A stretch of 64,000 bases of DNA from Pelagimonas sp. (GCA_025210265.1 JAOASD010000023.1:62001-126000), one strand, 5' to 3'. Shown: positions 1 through 8,521, counted from the first letter of the stretch. Made by a program: numbers and translations. Notes: generated by a model from the letters alone, not told the origin.

Positions 1-20
1 CAAACCGAAAGGCTTTGCAA

Positions 21-317
21 TTGACTGACGCCGTTTCCCGCGCCGCCGAACTTCTGGCCGAGCATCGCGACAGCATCGACCGGCTGGACGCGATCCTTGT
101 CTTTACCCTGGCAGAGCGTTTCAAACACACCCAGGCCGTGGGCGTCCTAAAGGCGCAGCACGACCTTCCCCCATCCGACCCAGCGCGCGAGGAAAACCAG
201 ATCGCGCGGCTGCAGGATCTTGCGGAACGGGCTGATCTGGACCCGGAATTCGCAAAGAAATTCCTGAACTTCATCATTCAGGAAGTCATCCAGCACCACA
301 AGCAACACCAATCCTGA
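21..317 (+). CDS. Chorismate mutase (AroQ type)
   Basis: Small all-helical chorismate mutase of 98 residues, which converts chorismate to prephenate for phenylalanine and tyrosine synthesis in the cytoplasm. The N-terminal part carries the usual [10 protein letters not shown] helix, then [10 protein letters not shown] and the C-terminal [10 protein letters not shown] helix. I chose the TTG at 21 because AAAGG at 8-12 lies 8 bases upstream and the protein then begins M-T-D. A TTG at 15 is in frame but too close to that site. No stop precedes it within the window, so a start upstream of the window cannot be excluded. It lies 40 bases before rpsP in the same direction. Confidence 0.85.
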   Translation: MTDAVSRAAELLAEHRDSIDRLDAILVFTLAERFKHTQAVGVLKAQHDLPPSDPAREENQIARLQDLAERADLDPEFAKKFLNFIIQEVIQHHKQHQS

Positions 318-357
318 CGGGCCTCCCCGTCAACTTGCCATCCAAAGGAGAAAACCC

Positions 358-732
358 ATGGCTATCAAAATCCGTCTCGCCCGTGGCGGCTCGAAAAAGC
401 GCCCCTTCTACCGCATCGTGGCCGCCGACTCGCGTATGCCGCGTGACGGCCGCTTCATCGAAAAGCTGGGCACCTACAACCCGCTGCTGCCCAAAGACAG
501 CGAAGAGCGCGTGAAAATGGATCTGGAACGCGTTCAGTACTGGCTGGGCGAAGGCGCACAGGTCACCGACCGTGTGGCCCGCTTCCTCGAAGCCGCTGGC
601 GTGAAAGACAAAGCCGAGCGCAGCAACCCCAAGAAGGGCGCACCCGGCAAGAAAGCGCAGGAACGCGCTGAAGAAAAAGCCGCCAAAGCAGCAGAAGCTG
701 CCGAAGCAGCAGCGGAAGCCTCGGCAGAATAA
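358..732 (+). CDS. rpsP: 30S ribosomal protein S16
   Basis: Ribosomal protein S16 of the small subunit, 124 residues. The N-terminus [20 protein letters not shown] is diagnostic. The globular domain ends near residue 80; the remaining C-terminal tail is rich in Lys, Glu and Ala, a low-complexity extension common in alphaproteobacteria. An AAAGGAG ribosome-binding site lies about 8 bases before the ATG. It leads the rpsP-rimM-trmD group, with a small membrane-protein gene inserted before rimM. Confidence 0.97.
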   Translation: MAIKIRLARGGSKKRPFYRIVAADSRMPRDGRFIEKLGTYNPLLPKDSEERVKMDLERVQYWLGEGAQVTDRVARFLEAAGVKDKAERSNPKKGAPGKKAQERAEEKAAKAAEAAEAAAEASAE

Positions 733-748
733 TTCTGCTGCCAGGCAC

Positions 749-790
749 GCCCCGGTTGCTGGCCCACCCAGCGCCGGGGCACCTTTTCCC
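749..790 (+). terminator. Hairpin with T-rich tail after rpsP
   Basis: GCCCCGG at 749-755 pairs with CCGGGGC at 774-780, and an inner GCTGG/CCAGC stem extends the hairpin. ACCTTTTCCC follows. It lies 16 bases after the rpsP stop and could end or attenuate transcription between the abundant S16 message and rimM-trmD. Confidence 0.55.
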
Positions 791-809
791 CGACTTTCTG
801 GGGCTGTGA

Positions 810-947
810 ATGTTTCGACTGATCCGCGTGGTGTTTTTGTTGATGTTCGCCTTTGTGGCGGGCATTTTCTTTGAGCGGAGCAATCAGGCAGAGCTGTGCG
901 CGCAATCCAATGGCCAGATGACGGCCGGTTTGTGCCACGCGAAATAA
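810..947 (+). CDS. Small single-span membrane protein, 45 residues
   Basis: A short frame between rpsP and rimM with ATG at 810 and TAA at 945-947. The product starts MFRLIRVVFLLMFAFVAGIF, a basic N-terminus followed by one hydrophobic helix (about residues 5-21), then a short polar tail with two cysteines (Cys30 and Cys42). Reading direction and position fit the rpsP-rimM-trmD group. I believe similar short proteins occur at this place in related Rhodobacteraceae, but I could not check. The ribosome-binding site is weak (GGGGCTGTGA). Function unknown; probably inner-membrane with the tail in the periplasm. Confidence 0.6.
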   Translation: MFRLIRVVFLLMFAFVAGIFFERSNQAELCAQSNGQMTAGLCHAK

Positions 948-992
948 CGGGCAAAACGCCCTGCTGCCCATCAGAATAAAGGCGCGAGTGAC

Positions 993-1514
993 ATGAGCGA
1001 CAGCCTCGCTGACAATCCCGAAATGATCTGCGTCGGTGCCATTGCGGGCGCGTTTGGTGTGCGCGGCGAAACCCGGCTGAAAAGTTTCACCGCCGACCCC
1101 CGTGCCATTGCCGATTATGCGCCGCTGTTGTCTGATCGCGGCAGTTTCGACATCACCATCACCCGCGAAATCAAAGGTGGCTTTGCCGCCCGGCTAAGCA
1201 GCGTCACCACCAAAGAAGAGGCCGACGCGCTGAAAGGTGTACAGCTATATGCGCCGCGCGACCGGCTGCCCTCGCTGCCCGATGACGAATTTTATCACGC
1301 CGACCTGATTGGCCTGGCCGTATTTGACACGGGTGGGGCGCAACTGGGCAAGGTGCAGGCAGTGCAGAACCACGGGGCGTCTGACCTGTTGGAACTGTCC
1401 ATTCCCGGCCTGTCCCATACGGTTTTGCTGCCCTTTACCCAGGCGAATGTGCCGACGGTTGATCTGGCCTCGGGCCGAATTGTGGCGGACCCGCCCGAGG
1501 GGCTTTTGGACTAA
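993..1514 (+). CDS. rimM: Ribosome maturation factor RimM
   Basis: 16S rRNA processing and 30S maturation factor, 173 residues, which binds ribosomal protein S19. The N-terminal RimM domain has [13 protein letters not shown] (near residue 14) and the C-terminal PRC-barrel domain has the FYHADLIGL segment (near residue 100). Length is normal for the family. It sits between rpsP and trmD, the standard order for these genes. Confidence 0.95.
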   Translation: MSDSLADNPEMICVGAIAGAFGVRGETRLKSFTADPRAIADYAPLLSDRGSFDITITREIKGGFAARLSSVTTKEEADALKGVQLYAPRDRLPSLPDDEFYHADLIGLAVFDTGGAQLGKVQAVQNHGASDLLELSIPGLSHTVLLPFTQANVPTVDLASGRIVADPPEGLLD

Positions 1515-1671
1515 AAAACGCCAAATAGCGCGCATCGGGAAACAAATTCACCGGATGCGCAGCATTGTCGCCAGAACCCCAGAAAAATCTTCTGGATTTG
1601 GGCGCAACCCACCCCTTTTACGCCACATTTTCGGTCCAATTTTAGCCAGATTCGAGGCATTCGGAGTCTGA

Positions 1672-2847
1672 GTGGTGGACGTTGTGTTAAATAGAGTTCT
1701 GCTGTCGAGCGTGGCGCTGTTGCCCGCTGTGGCGGCACTGTTTGTTCCGGCTGCAACGCTGGGCGCGCCAATCACCGCCGCCCTGGGCGGGCTTGGCGGA
1801 TTGTTCGCCCTGGCTTCTGCCTTTGAACGCCCCCGTCGCAAAAACCGACGGGCCATGTCAGGCCAACCCGGCGGACCAGATCGCCAACCACCAGAGCGCG
1901 GCGAAGACCCCGCACCTTCGCTGATCCCTGGCAATGTATTCGAAATCCACGCACGTCTGGATCTGCCCCCGCTGCCGCAGCTGCGCAGAGAGCTGTCCGC
2001 CGCACTGCTGCCCCCTCTGGCCGGACCAGACGGCCCCCCGACGCGGGACGAAGCCCTGGCCGGGGCGCTGTTCCGTGTGCTTGAGGCGCGCGGCAGCAAA
2101 ACCGATGAGGCCCTGCGCGACGAAGAGGTGATCGAACTGGCCCTGTTCGCGCGCCTTTTGCGGGCCAGCCCAGCCGAGGCCGGACGCCTGTCGCAATATT
2201 TCCATCGCCCCGAGGTCATGCTGGCCCTGCGCGATCAGGTGATGGATGTGGGCCGTCATCGTGCGGCGTTTGACCGTCAACAAACTGCGCTACATGCCAC
2301 CCATGCGCTGTGGCAGGCCAACCGCCCTGCCCCCAACAGCCTGCTTGACGGGTTTGCCGCGCTCAGCGCGCCCGACCCGGATCTGTGGCACCATTTCATC
2401 ACGGCCTTTGACCCTCAGGACACGGACCAGCTGGAGGCGGCGCTGTTCTGCGTGGAACAGGCCAGCTGTGATCAGGCCAGCGTCGCCCTGTTTCTGCTGC
2501 GGATCAGCGATATTCCCGGCTTTTTCGCGCTGCTGGCGCGCAGCGGACAGGAACTGCGCCTGAACCGGCTGCGGCGGGTCTGCGCCAATCTGGGAGGCGG
2601 TGTCTATGCCGCAGATCTGCCGTTAGAGGCCCCGGTCAGCCAGGAAACCCTGTCCGGGGCGCTGGACATGCAATTTGCCGCGCTTACCCTGGAAACCGGG
2701 CAACCGCGCTGGCCCGCCCCCAGCGCGGCCCTGCGCAGCGGCGGGATTCGCCCTCTGCTGCCACGCCCCCATTGGTGCCTGCAAAGCGGCGCATTGCGTC
2801 ACGCGCCGGATCCGGCGCATTTCGACCTGCCGCTGCCCGGCGCCTAG
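1672..2847 (+). CDS. Unknown protein with N-terminal membrane segment
   Basis: Hypothetical protein of up to 391 residues starting at GTG 1672 (a second GTG follows at 1675). Residues about 8-50 are hydrophobic and could form one or two membrane helices. A basic Pro-rich linker (PRRKNRRAM) follows, then a long soluble domain rich in Ala, Leu and Arg with helical periodicity. I recognise no catalytic motif or family. It lies between rimM and trmD on the same strand, so it is probably co-transcribed with them. The high-GC codon pattern matches its neighbours, which supports a real gene despite the unknown product. Confidence 0.6.
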   Translation: MVDVVLNRVLLSSVALLPAVAALFVPAATLGAPITAALGGLGGLFALASAFERPRRKNRRAMSGQPGGPDRQPPERGEDPAPSLIPGNVFEIHARLDLPPLPQLRRELSAALLPPLAGPDGPPTRDEALAGALFRVLEARGSKTDEALRDEEVIELALFARLLRASPAEAGRLSQYFHRPEVMLALRDQVMDVGRHRAAFDRQQTALHATHALWQANRPAPNSLLDGFAALSAPDPDLWHHFITAFDPQDTDQLEAALFCVEQASCDQASVALFLLRISDIPGFFALLARSGQELRLNRLRRVCANLGGGVYAADLPLEAPVSQETLSGALDMQFAALTLETGQPRWPAPSAALRSGGIRPLLPRPHWCLQSGALRHAPDPAHFDLPLPGA

Positions 2848-2927
2848 GCGCTGGGGGCTTGCCCTGCCCTGCTGCCTGCCTGTACTCAGCCGGGGTCCGT
2901 CGCCAGCGTCGCCCCGTAGGAAAGCCC

Positions 2928-3737
2928 ATGACACAGCCCAAAGAAGACAAAACCCCGCGCTCGCACGGGCGCAAGTCGATCCGCCTGTCGCTGAAACCGC
3001 GTGAATTGATGGGCGAGGATGAGATGCTGGTGCGCGCCTGGCAGGCGCAGGTGATCACGCTGTTCCCAGATGCCTTTCCCGGCGTGTTGGGGCAGTCGCT
3101 GACCGGCAAGGCGTTGAAAGACGGAAAGTGGCAGTTGACGCCGATCCCTCTGCGGCATTTCGGCGAGGGCAAGCATCGTAATGTCGATGATACGCCTGCG
3201 GGCGGCGGGGCCGGCATGGTGATCCGCGCGGATGTGATGGGCAAGGCGATTGAGGAAGCGCGCGCGCGCTCGAACGCGCCGATTGTCTATCTGTCGCCCC
3301 GCGGCAAGCGATTTGATCAGCAGATGGCGCGGGACTGGGCGCAGCTGCCGGGGATCACCATGATTTGTGGCCGGTTCGAAGGGGTCGACCAGCGGGTGCT
3401 GGATCATTACGGCATTGCCGAAGTCTCGCTGGGGGATTTTGTCATGACCGGGGGCGAGATCGCCGCGCAGGCGATGCTGGACGCCACTGTCCGCCTGTTG
3501 CCCGGTGTGCTGGGCAATGCGGAAAGCGCGGTGGAGGAAAGCCATTCCAGCGGGCTTCTGGAGCATCCGCAATATACCCGCCCGGCAGAGTGGCAGGGTC
3601 ACAAGATCCCGGATGTTCTGATGTCCGGCCATCATGGCGAAATCGCGAAATGGCGGCGCGCCCAATCCGAGGCGCTGACCAAAGACCGTCGCCCGGATAT
3701 GTGGGCCGCGTTTGAGGCGCTGACGGATAAGGAATGA
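2928..3737 (+). CDS. trmD: tRNA (guanine37-N1)-methyltransferase TrmD
   Basis: SPOUT-class enzyme that methylates G37 of tRNAs from S-adenosylmethionine and so prevents frameshifting. The family core AQVITLFPDAFPG starts near residue 38, followed by NVDDTPAGGGAGMV and the SAM-knot loops GRFEGVDQRV and SLGDFVMTGGE. I place the start at ATG 2928, just after a TAGGAAAG site, giving 269 residues. The N-terminal extension of about 35 residues is basic and seems common in Rhodobacteraceae TrmD. The frame stays open upstream to 2772, but that stretch overlaps the preceding gene. Confidence 0.95.
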   Translation: MTQPKEDKTPRSHGRKSIRLSLKPRELMGEDEMLVRAWQAQVITLFPDAFPGVLGQSLTGKALKDGKWQLTPIPLRHFGEGKHRNVDDTPAGGGAGMVIRADVMGKAIEEARARSNAPIVYLSPRGKRFDQQMARDWAQLPGITMICGRFEGVDQRVLDHYGIAEVSLGDFVMTGGEIAAQAMLDATVRLLPGVLGNAESAVEESHSSGLLEHPQYTRPAEWQGHKIPDVLMSGHHGEIAKWRRAQSEALTKDRRPDMWAAFEALTDKE

Positions 3738-3769
3738 GGGGTTTCGCCGTGCCTGCAGCCCGGCGACCC

Positions 3770-3826
3770 GCGGGGGCTCTGCCCCCGCACCCCCGGAGTA
3801 TTTTTCCAAAGAGAAGAAGAAGGGCG
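3770..3826 (-). repeat. GC hairpin plus 3'-end motif between trmD and the amidinotransferase gene
   Basis: GCGGGGGC (3770-3777), loop TCT and GCCCCCGC (3781-3788) form a perfect 8-bp stem. Next to it, read on the minus strand, is CTTCTTCTCTTTGGAAAAAT followed by ACTCC, just behind the stop of the amidinotransferase gene. Related stretches follow the nlpC/P60 and argJ stops. On the plus strand the stem followed by TATTTTT could also act as the trmD terminator. Confidence 0.5.
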
Positions 3827-3852
3827 CGGGGGTAAAGCCGCGCCCTGTTTGG

Positions 3853-4983
3853 TTATTTGGAGAGGCTGGGGAAGTAGTCTTCGCAGCTGCCTTCGCGGTA
3901 CACATCGGCGGTGCAGCAATGCAGGCCACCGCCAAAGGCATAGGCATCGCGCAGGTCGACTTCGACGACTTCCATGCCCAGCTTGTCCATCTGTTCGGCC
4001 TGGTAGACTTCGGATTTTTCGACGCAGACGGTTTTGGGGTCAAGCACCAGCACGTTCATGCTAAGCCAGGTCGAGGAATAGCACAGCGGCGGCGGGGTGT
4101 TATGGGCCGGCTGCGCTGCATCCACGATCTCCCAGCCATTGTCGTTGAACATCTTGCGCTGGTCTTCGGGCAGGCGGCGCTGGGGGTTGTTCAGGATCAG
4201 GCCCGGACGCAGCGGGGTAAAGGTCGCGTCGATATGGATCGGATAGGGATCGCCGGGGAAGTTCACCGTGTGAACGCGGTGTTCGGGGAAGTGGCGGCGG
4301 ATCCACTCGATGCCTTTGAGATTGGTGGTAAACCCGTGCTGCACCACCAGATCGCGGCCAAAGCGCAGCACGTCGGCGGCATCGAACAGGGGCTCTTCTT
4401 CGGTGGTGACAAAGAATTTCTCTTCGGCCCATTTCAGGCGCTGCTGCACGCCGATTTTGTCCGACAGGTAGTCGGGGTGGTAATCCGCATCGGTCAGGCG
4501 CGGTTTGGGCGCGGCTTCGTGGCGGAAATTCGGGTCTTCGTCCCAATATTGCTGCATCAGCGGGCGGTAGTTCAGATATTCGAACCAGCGGCAGCGATAG
4601 GACATGGTTGCTTCGAGGATTTCGGAGCCGACGGTCAGCAGCACGTCGCGCGGCGGCATACAGCCGAACTGGCTGTCGGTGTGGAAATCCGGTGTGGTGG
4701 CCGGTTTGGAATGGTCGATCGAAGTCGGGCGGTCGACACGGACACCGCGTGCGCGCAGCTGGTTGGCGAAATTGTCCAGCAGTTCATTGGCGCGGTCAAT
4801 GGTGTCCTGCGGGCGACGGCCCCACTGGCCACGCATATCGCTGTCTTCGGGGACTTTGGCGTCCAGCGCGGGTTCTTCGGGCGGGATATGGCAATCATCG
4901 GCGCGCCCCACGATCACGTGGCGCAGGGGATCCCATTCATTCCAGCTGTTGACGGTTGTTTTGTCAGGCGACCACTCGGACAT
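3853..4983 (-). CDS. Glycine amidinotransferase-like enzyme
   Basis: Amidinotransferase of the arginine:glycine amidinotransferase (AGAT) family, 376 residues, expected to move the amidino group of arginine to an amine such as glycine, giving guanidinoacetate and ornithine. The C-terminal GGGLHCCTADV matches the AGAT catalytic-cysteine segment (Cys356 most likely), and HIDATFTPL matches its catalytic-histidine segment. ATG at 4983 is preceded by ACGGAGC; the longer frame to 5073 adds sequence unlike the family. The acceptor is not determinable: relatives use glycine, lysine or inosamine phosphates. It stands alone, convergent with trmD. A ureohydrolase at 18-19 kb is the only other guanidino enzyme in view. 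Confidence 0.8.
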   Translation of the reverse strand: MSEWSPDKTTVNSWNEWDPLRHVIVGRADDCHIPPEEPALDAKVPEDSDMRGQWGRRPQDTIDRANELLDNFANQLRARGVRVDRPTSIDHSKPATTPDFHTDSQFGCMPPRDVLLTVGSEILEATMSYRCRWFEYLNYRPLMQQYWDEDPNFRHEAAPKPRLTDADYHPDYLSDKIGVQQRLKWAEEKFFVTTEEEPLFDAADVLRFGRDLVVQHGFTTNLKGIEWIRRHFPEHRVHTVNFPGDPYPIHIDATFTPLRPGLILNNPQRRLPEDQRKMFNDNGWEIVDAAQPAHNTPPPLCYSSTWLSMNVLVLDPKTVCVEKSEVYQAEQMDKLGMEVVEVDLRDAYAFGGGLHCCTADVYREGSCEDYFPSLSK

Positions 4984-5239
4984 GTTTTGCTCCGTTCTGC
5001 GGGAGCGAGGGGGGCCTCCAATCTCCCGATTGAAAACCCCGGCGTTCAGGATCGTGACAGGGGCAAAGCACATGCTTTGGCGACGCCATCGCCCAAGGCC
5101 CAGCTATTGGTTAGCAGGAAACCGAAGGGCTGGAAAGAGAGCGGGTTATGGCCGGTTCAGCCCGATACCTGAGACCCCGGATACGGCACTTGATAGATCT
5201 GATGGATAAAAGGCCACGCCCCCTGTCAGCGATGAAAAC

Positions 5240-5270
5240 CCGCTGCGGGGCGTCACATTCCCCGCAGCGG
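5240..5270 (-). terminator. Strong intrinsic terminator downstream of luxR
   Basis: CCGCTGCGGGG (5240-5250) and CCCCGCAGCGG (5260-5270) form a perfect 11-bp stem with a 9-base loop. Read on the minus strand it is followed by GTTTTC. It lies about 200 bases beyond the luxR stop, so it either ends a long luxR 3' untranslated region or ends a separate short transcript starting near the lux-like palindrome. Confidence 0.7.
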
Positions 5271-5436
5271 TGAAAGGACAAATGACTTTGTAAAAAGCAC
5301 CAACCAGCGCAGGACCATCCCCATATCAAAGCCCAGCCACACAGGCCTGCCCTCACGCTTATGAAGCAGGCTGGCGGATCGGCATAAGAACACCCGTACC
5401 GGCACGAACCACGCTATTTTGGCCCCTGCAACATAG

Positions 5437-5460
5437 CAACTTATCGAATCCGATAGGTTG
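5437..5460. promoter_or_regulatory. Lux-box-like palindrome behind luxR
   Basis: A 24-bp palindrome with 10 of 12 matched pairs. Its 20-bp core on the minus strand is ACCTATCGGATTCGATAAGT, which has the ACCT...AGT frame of lux-type boxes. It starts 6 bases beyond the luxR stop codon. The same sequence could also be a simple hairpin in the luxR message, although no T-run follows. The rest of the 4984-5466 gap holds no frame I can support apart from very short ones. Confidence 0.4.
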
Positions 5461-5466
5461 AGCCGG

Positions 5467-6207
5467 TCAGGGGCTGATATGCCCCAGCGCGACCGCCAGA
5501 ACGAGCGCCTGTTCCCGCGTCGCCGCGCCCAGTTTCCGGCGCGCCGAAGACACATGTTTGCGCACGGTGATTTCCGCGATCCCCAGCCGGTCGGCGATCA
5601 TGTCATTGCGATAGCCACGCGCCAGCAAGACCAGCACATCCTTTTCCCGCGCGCTCAGCCGGTTGGCTTTCAGCACAGGGTCATAGAGCGGGGGCGCTTG
5701 ATCCGGGCCGGACAGAAACGTGTTGAACACCGCGCATAGCCGCCGCAGATCCCGCGGGGACAGATCGGGTAGAAAATCCCGCCCGGCTTCATCCCCGGCC
5801 AGCACAATCATGCGCTTGTCATGCACAGTTTCATTATTGAACTGAAACGCGAACAGCGTCTGATAGCCGAAATCCTTCAGGCCGTGATTGTAATCCAGGC
5901 TACGTTTGTTTTCGACATCCTGCGGGCGCAGCACCCCGCCCTGCAGGATCTGAAACGGCACATCGTCCTTGAGTGTCTCCAACAGGGAATCCACACCGTA
6001 GAATTCTTCGTCGAAATAGGTTTCCAGCCAATCCTCACGCATGGAACAGCGCGCCCAGTTCAGCGCACCGGAATAGCCGTTTGCCGACACCATATTGATC
6101 GCACTACCACCGATCCTGAGGACAAATTGCTCGGCAATTGCCCAGCGTTTTTCCCTGTCGGGTTCGGCGGACAGCGCGTCGATGGCCTGAAGGATAATCT
6201 CGCTCAT
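5467..6207 (-). CDS. LuxR-family regulator (autoinducer-binding type), orphan
   Basis: Transcription regulator of 246 residues with an N-terminal autoinducer-binding domain (about 20-165) and a C-terminal GerE/LuxR helix-turn-helix (about 180-240, LSAREKDVL...LGIAEITVRKH). The DNA-binding domain keeps the conserved Glu, Leu and Gly. In the ligand domain the usual Asp-Pro pair reads Asp-Ser (GVDSLL) and the tryptophan expected shortly after it is absent (VPFQIL), so ligand preference may be unusual. No luxI-type synthase is in the window. Start chosen at ATG 6207 because the longer frame to 6846 runs antisense into rplS. Confidence 0.88.
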   Translation of the reverse strand: MSEIILQAIDALSAEPDREKRWAIAEQFVLRIGGSAINMVSANGYSGALNWARCSMREDWLETYFDEEFYGVDSLLETLKDDVPFQILQGGVLRPQDVENKRSLDYNHGLKDFGYQTLFAFQFNNETVHDKRMIVLAGDEAGRDFLPDLSPRDLRRLCAVFNTFLSGPDQAPPLYDPVLKANRLSAREKDVLVLLARGYRNDMIADRLGIAEITVRKHVSSARRKLGAATREQALVLAVALGHISP

Positions 6208-6283
6208 ACTGACCGTCCTGCCTGTCCCGGATCGCTCCGGGAAGGTCAGGTTAACCGCAATCTCCTGCCCTGTCAGCTTTGCC

Positions 6284-6312
6284 TTGCCCTGCTGGCGCAA
6301 TCTTTCTATACG
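6284..6312 (+). promoter_or_regulatory. Promoter for rplS-rpmE
   Basis: TTGCCC at 6284-6289 and TATACG at 6307-6312, separated by 17 bases, form a good housekeeping promoter. The start of transcription would be near 6319, leaving a leader of about 160 bases before rplS. Confidence 0.55.
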
Positions 6313-6477
6313 GGGCCATCTTGAACGCATCGGGGCGACTCGGTGCGTTTGGGGTTTTGGGCCTCTCCGGCCCGACAGCAAAGAAAAGCCGGCCCATCCG
6401 GGGACGCCAATCGGCAACCCAGGCACTGGACGGACATCATCCGCGGGCAAACCGCGTGTAACATAGGAGTTGATCAG

Positions 6478-6858
6478 ATGGACCTGATCGCACAGCTGGA
6501 GGCGGAACAGATCGCTTCCCTCGGGAAAGACATTCCCGATTTCAAAGCCGGCGACACCGTGCGCGTTGGCTACAAGGTGACCGAAGGGTCGCGCACCCGT
6601 GTTCAGAACTACGAAGGTGTCTGCATCAGCCGTAAAAACGGCAAAGGCATCGCCGGTTCGTTCACCGTGCGCAAGATTTCCTTCGGCGAAGGTGTGGAGC
6701 GTGTGTTCCCGCTGTTCTCCACCAATATCGAATATATCGAGGTTGTCCGCCGCGGTCGTGTCCGTCGCGCCAAGCTCTACTATCTGCGCTCGCGTCGCGG
6801 TAAATCGGCCCGTATCGCCGAAGACACCCGCTACAAGCCGCTGCAACCCAAGGCCTAA
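6478..6858 (+). CDS. rplS: 50S ribosomal protein L19
   Basis: Ribosomal protein L19 at the 30S-50S interface, 126 residues. Recognised by [29 protein letters not shown] and the C-terminal [13 protein letters not shown] at 6478 has an AGGAG site nine bases upstream; the longer frame to 6343 crosses leader sequence. It is followed after 11 bases by rpmE. Confidence 0.97.
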   Translation: MDLIAQLEAEQIASLGKDIPDFKAGDTVRVGYKVTEGSRTRVQNYEGVCISRKNGKGIAGSFTVRKISFGEGVERVFPLFSTNIEYIEVVRRGRVRRAKLYYLRSRRGKSARIAEDTRYKPLQPKA

Positions 6859-6869
6859 GGAGAGACGAG

Positions 6870-7091
6870 ATGAAAAAGGATCTGCATCCCGACTACCACC
6901 TCGTCACCGTCAAAATGACCGACGGGACCGAGTTCCAAACCCGCACCACCTGGGGCAAGGAAGGCGACACCCTTGTTCTGGACATCGACCCCACCGCGCA
7001 CCCGGCGTGGAATGGTGGCAGCGCACGCCTGATGGACCAGGGCGGCCGCGTGTCCAAGTTCAAGAAGAAATACGAAGGCCTGGGCTTCTGA
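6870..7091 (+). CDS. rpmE: 50S ribosomal protein L31
   Basis: Ribosomal protein L31, 73 residues, starting [19 protein letters not shown]. It lacks the CxxC zinc-ribbon cysteines of the zinc-binding form, so this is the cysteine-free type. An AAGGAGA site precedes the ATG. Co-transcribed with rplS. Confidence 0.95.
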   Translation: MKKDLHPDYHLVTVKMTDGTEFQTRTTWGKEGDTLVLDIDPTAHPAWNGGSARLMDQGGRVSKFKKKYEGLGF

Positions 7092-7108
7092 TCGAAGCGT
7101 TCAGTGCT

Positions 7109-8521
7109 TTACAATGTTGCGCCGTCCCTGCTGGGGCGGCGTTTTCGTTTTGGCGGCATCACCCCAGCGCCCCCAGACGCGGCCCTCTCCCCAGGGTCCG
7201 CGTGATCCGCAGGGCCCGCAACAGGACATGCAGGGCGTCCCGGCAGGAACAGAACCGCTTCGTTACCGGGGCCATGGGTGCGCAGCCGCAGCCCGCCCCC
7301 GCTTTCACGGGCGAATCCCTGCACCATGGACAGGCCCAGCCCCGCCGCCAGACTGCGTGGTTTGGTCGAAAAGAAGGGTTCCGTCACACGCGGCAGGATC
7401 TGCGCCGGGATGCCCCCGCCCGTATCCTGAATCGAAATCCCCAGATGTGTACCTGCAGCCAGCGCAGCGCCATCCACCATCTGCCCTGCCATCGCTGGAT
7501 CAGCTTTCAGCGCAGTCAGGGTCAGCGTGCCTCCACTCGGCATGGCCTCGACCGCATTGTTCAACAGGTTCAGAAGGGCAGTCATCAACTGCCCCTCGTC
7601 CACCTCAACCCAGCCCGGTTGTTGCGGCAGGTTGAGTCGCAGCTGGATCACCACAGGCCACATGGGGCGCGCCAGATCCACCGCCGCCATCACCGCATCA
7701 TACAGGTTCAACCGCTGCCGAAAGGCCGGAGCCTTGCGCGCATAGATCAGCAAATGGCCCACCATTTTTTCCGCGCGCTGCGCGGCAGTGCGGGCATCAC
7801 TCAGCGCGGCCTGCTGCTCCAGCCGGTCGGGCAACGCATCATATAGCTCCAGATTGCCCAGAATGGCCGCCAGCGCATTGTTGAAATCATGCGCGACACC
7901 GCCCGCCAGCCGCCCGATTGCGGCCATTTCCTGCTGCTGCGCGGACCGGGCCGCGTCTGCTTCGGCCTGCAGCCGGTTCTGGCGGGCCACCCAGAGCGCC
8001 TTGGCCACGTAACCAATCGCAGCCAACGTCACGATCACCCCAGCCGCCTGCCCAATGCCAGGCGACATCAAGTCCAGCTTGCTGAGAAAAACCAGAACAA
8101 AGGCGCAGGTCAGCCCCAAAATCTGCCCCCGCACCATCCATGCCAGACGGTCCGCCCGCCGGATCAAATAGGCAACCAGCGCGGTCAGCAGCATGATCCC
8201 CGTAAAGGACATCGCCACATCATCATTCATCGCCAGACGCACCGGCATCCAGAGAAACGCCACCATCGAACACAGGAACAGGCCCCCCGCAATGCTGACA
8301 TCAACGGCGCGGGCTTGCAAAAGACGGCTTTTCAGAAACCTGTATTGCACCACATGGCTGGCCAGAAAGATCCCACTCCAGCACAGCGCACTGATCAGCC
8401 AGCCGGTGTACAGGTACAACAACACCCCGCCGCCACCGACACCAATCAAACGGATCAACAGTTCAAGCCGGTCGCCATATTCCAGCTCGTGGAGCCGCGC
8501 GATTTCCCTGCTGTGATCCAT
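7109..8521 (-). CDS. Membrane sensor histidine kinase
   Basis: Hybrid-free sensor kinase of 470 residues. Residues about 20-180 hold five or six membrane helices with no obvious periplasmic sensor domain. A coiled linker then leads to the H-box GGVAHDFNNALAAILGN (His211), the N-box LLNLLNNAVEAM, DTGGGIP, EPFFSTK and GLGLSMV. A Pro- and Arg-rich tail of about 40 residues ends the protein. The HDFNN H-box and domain order match the NtrB/FixL-like HisKA group. No response regulator lies next to it. ATG 8521 fits a GGGA site; ATG 8530 is an alternative. Confidence 0.88.
   Translation of the reverse strand: MDHSREIARLHELEYGDRLELLIRLIGVGGGGVLLYLYTGWLISALCWSGIFLASHVVQYRFLKSRLLQARAVDVSIAGGLFLCSMVAFLWMPVRLAMNDDVAMSFTGIMLLTALVAYLIRRADRLAWMVRGQILGLTCAFVLVFLSKLDLMSPGIGQAAGVIVTLAAIGYVAKALWVARQNRLQAEADAARSAQQQEMAAIGRLAGGVAHDFNNALAAILGNLELYDALPDRLEQQAALSDARTAAQRAEKMVGHLLIYARKAPAFRQRLNLYDAVMAAVDLARPMWPVVIQLRLNLPQQPGWVEVDEGQLMTALLNLLNNAVEAMPSGGTLTLTALKADPAMAGQMVDGAALAAGTHLGISIQDTGGGIPAQILPRVTEPFFSTKPRSLAAGLGLSMVQGFARESGGGLRLRTHGPGNEAVLFLPGRPACPVAGPADHADPGERAASGGAGVMPPKRKRRPSRDGATL
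7120..7148 (+). terminator. Intrinsic terminator after rpmE
   Basis: CGCCGTCCC (7120-7128), loop TGCT and GGGGCGGCG (7133-7141) form a 9-bp stem with one G-T pair, followed by TTTTCGTTTT. It overlaps the 3' end of the convergent histidine-kinase gene. Confidence 0.75.

Noticed and set aside
5253..5555. 100-codon minus-strand frame starting inside luxR
   Set aside because: It begins inside luxR in another frame and has low-quality composition; no ribosome-binding site.
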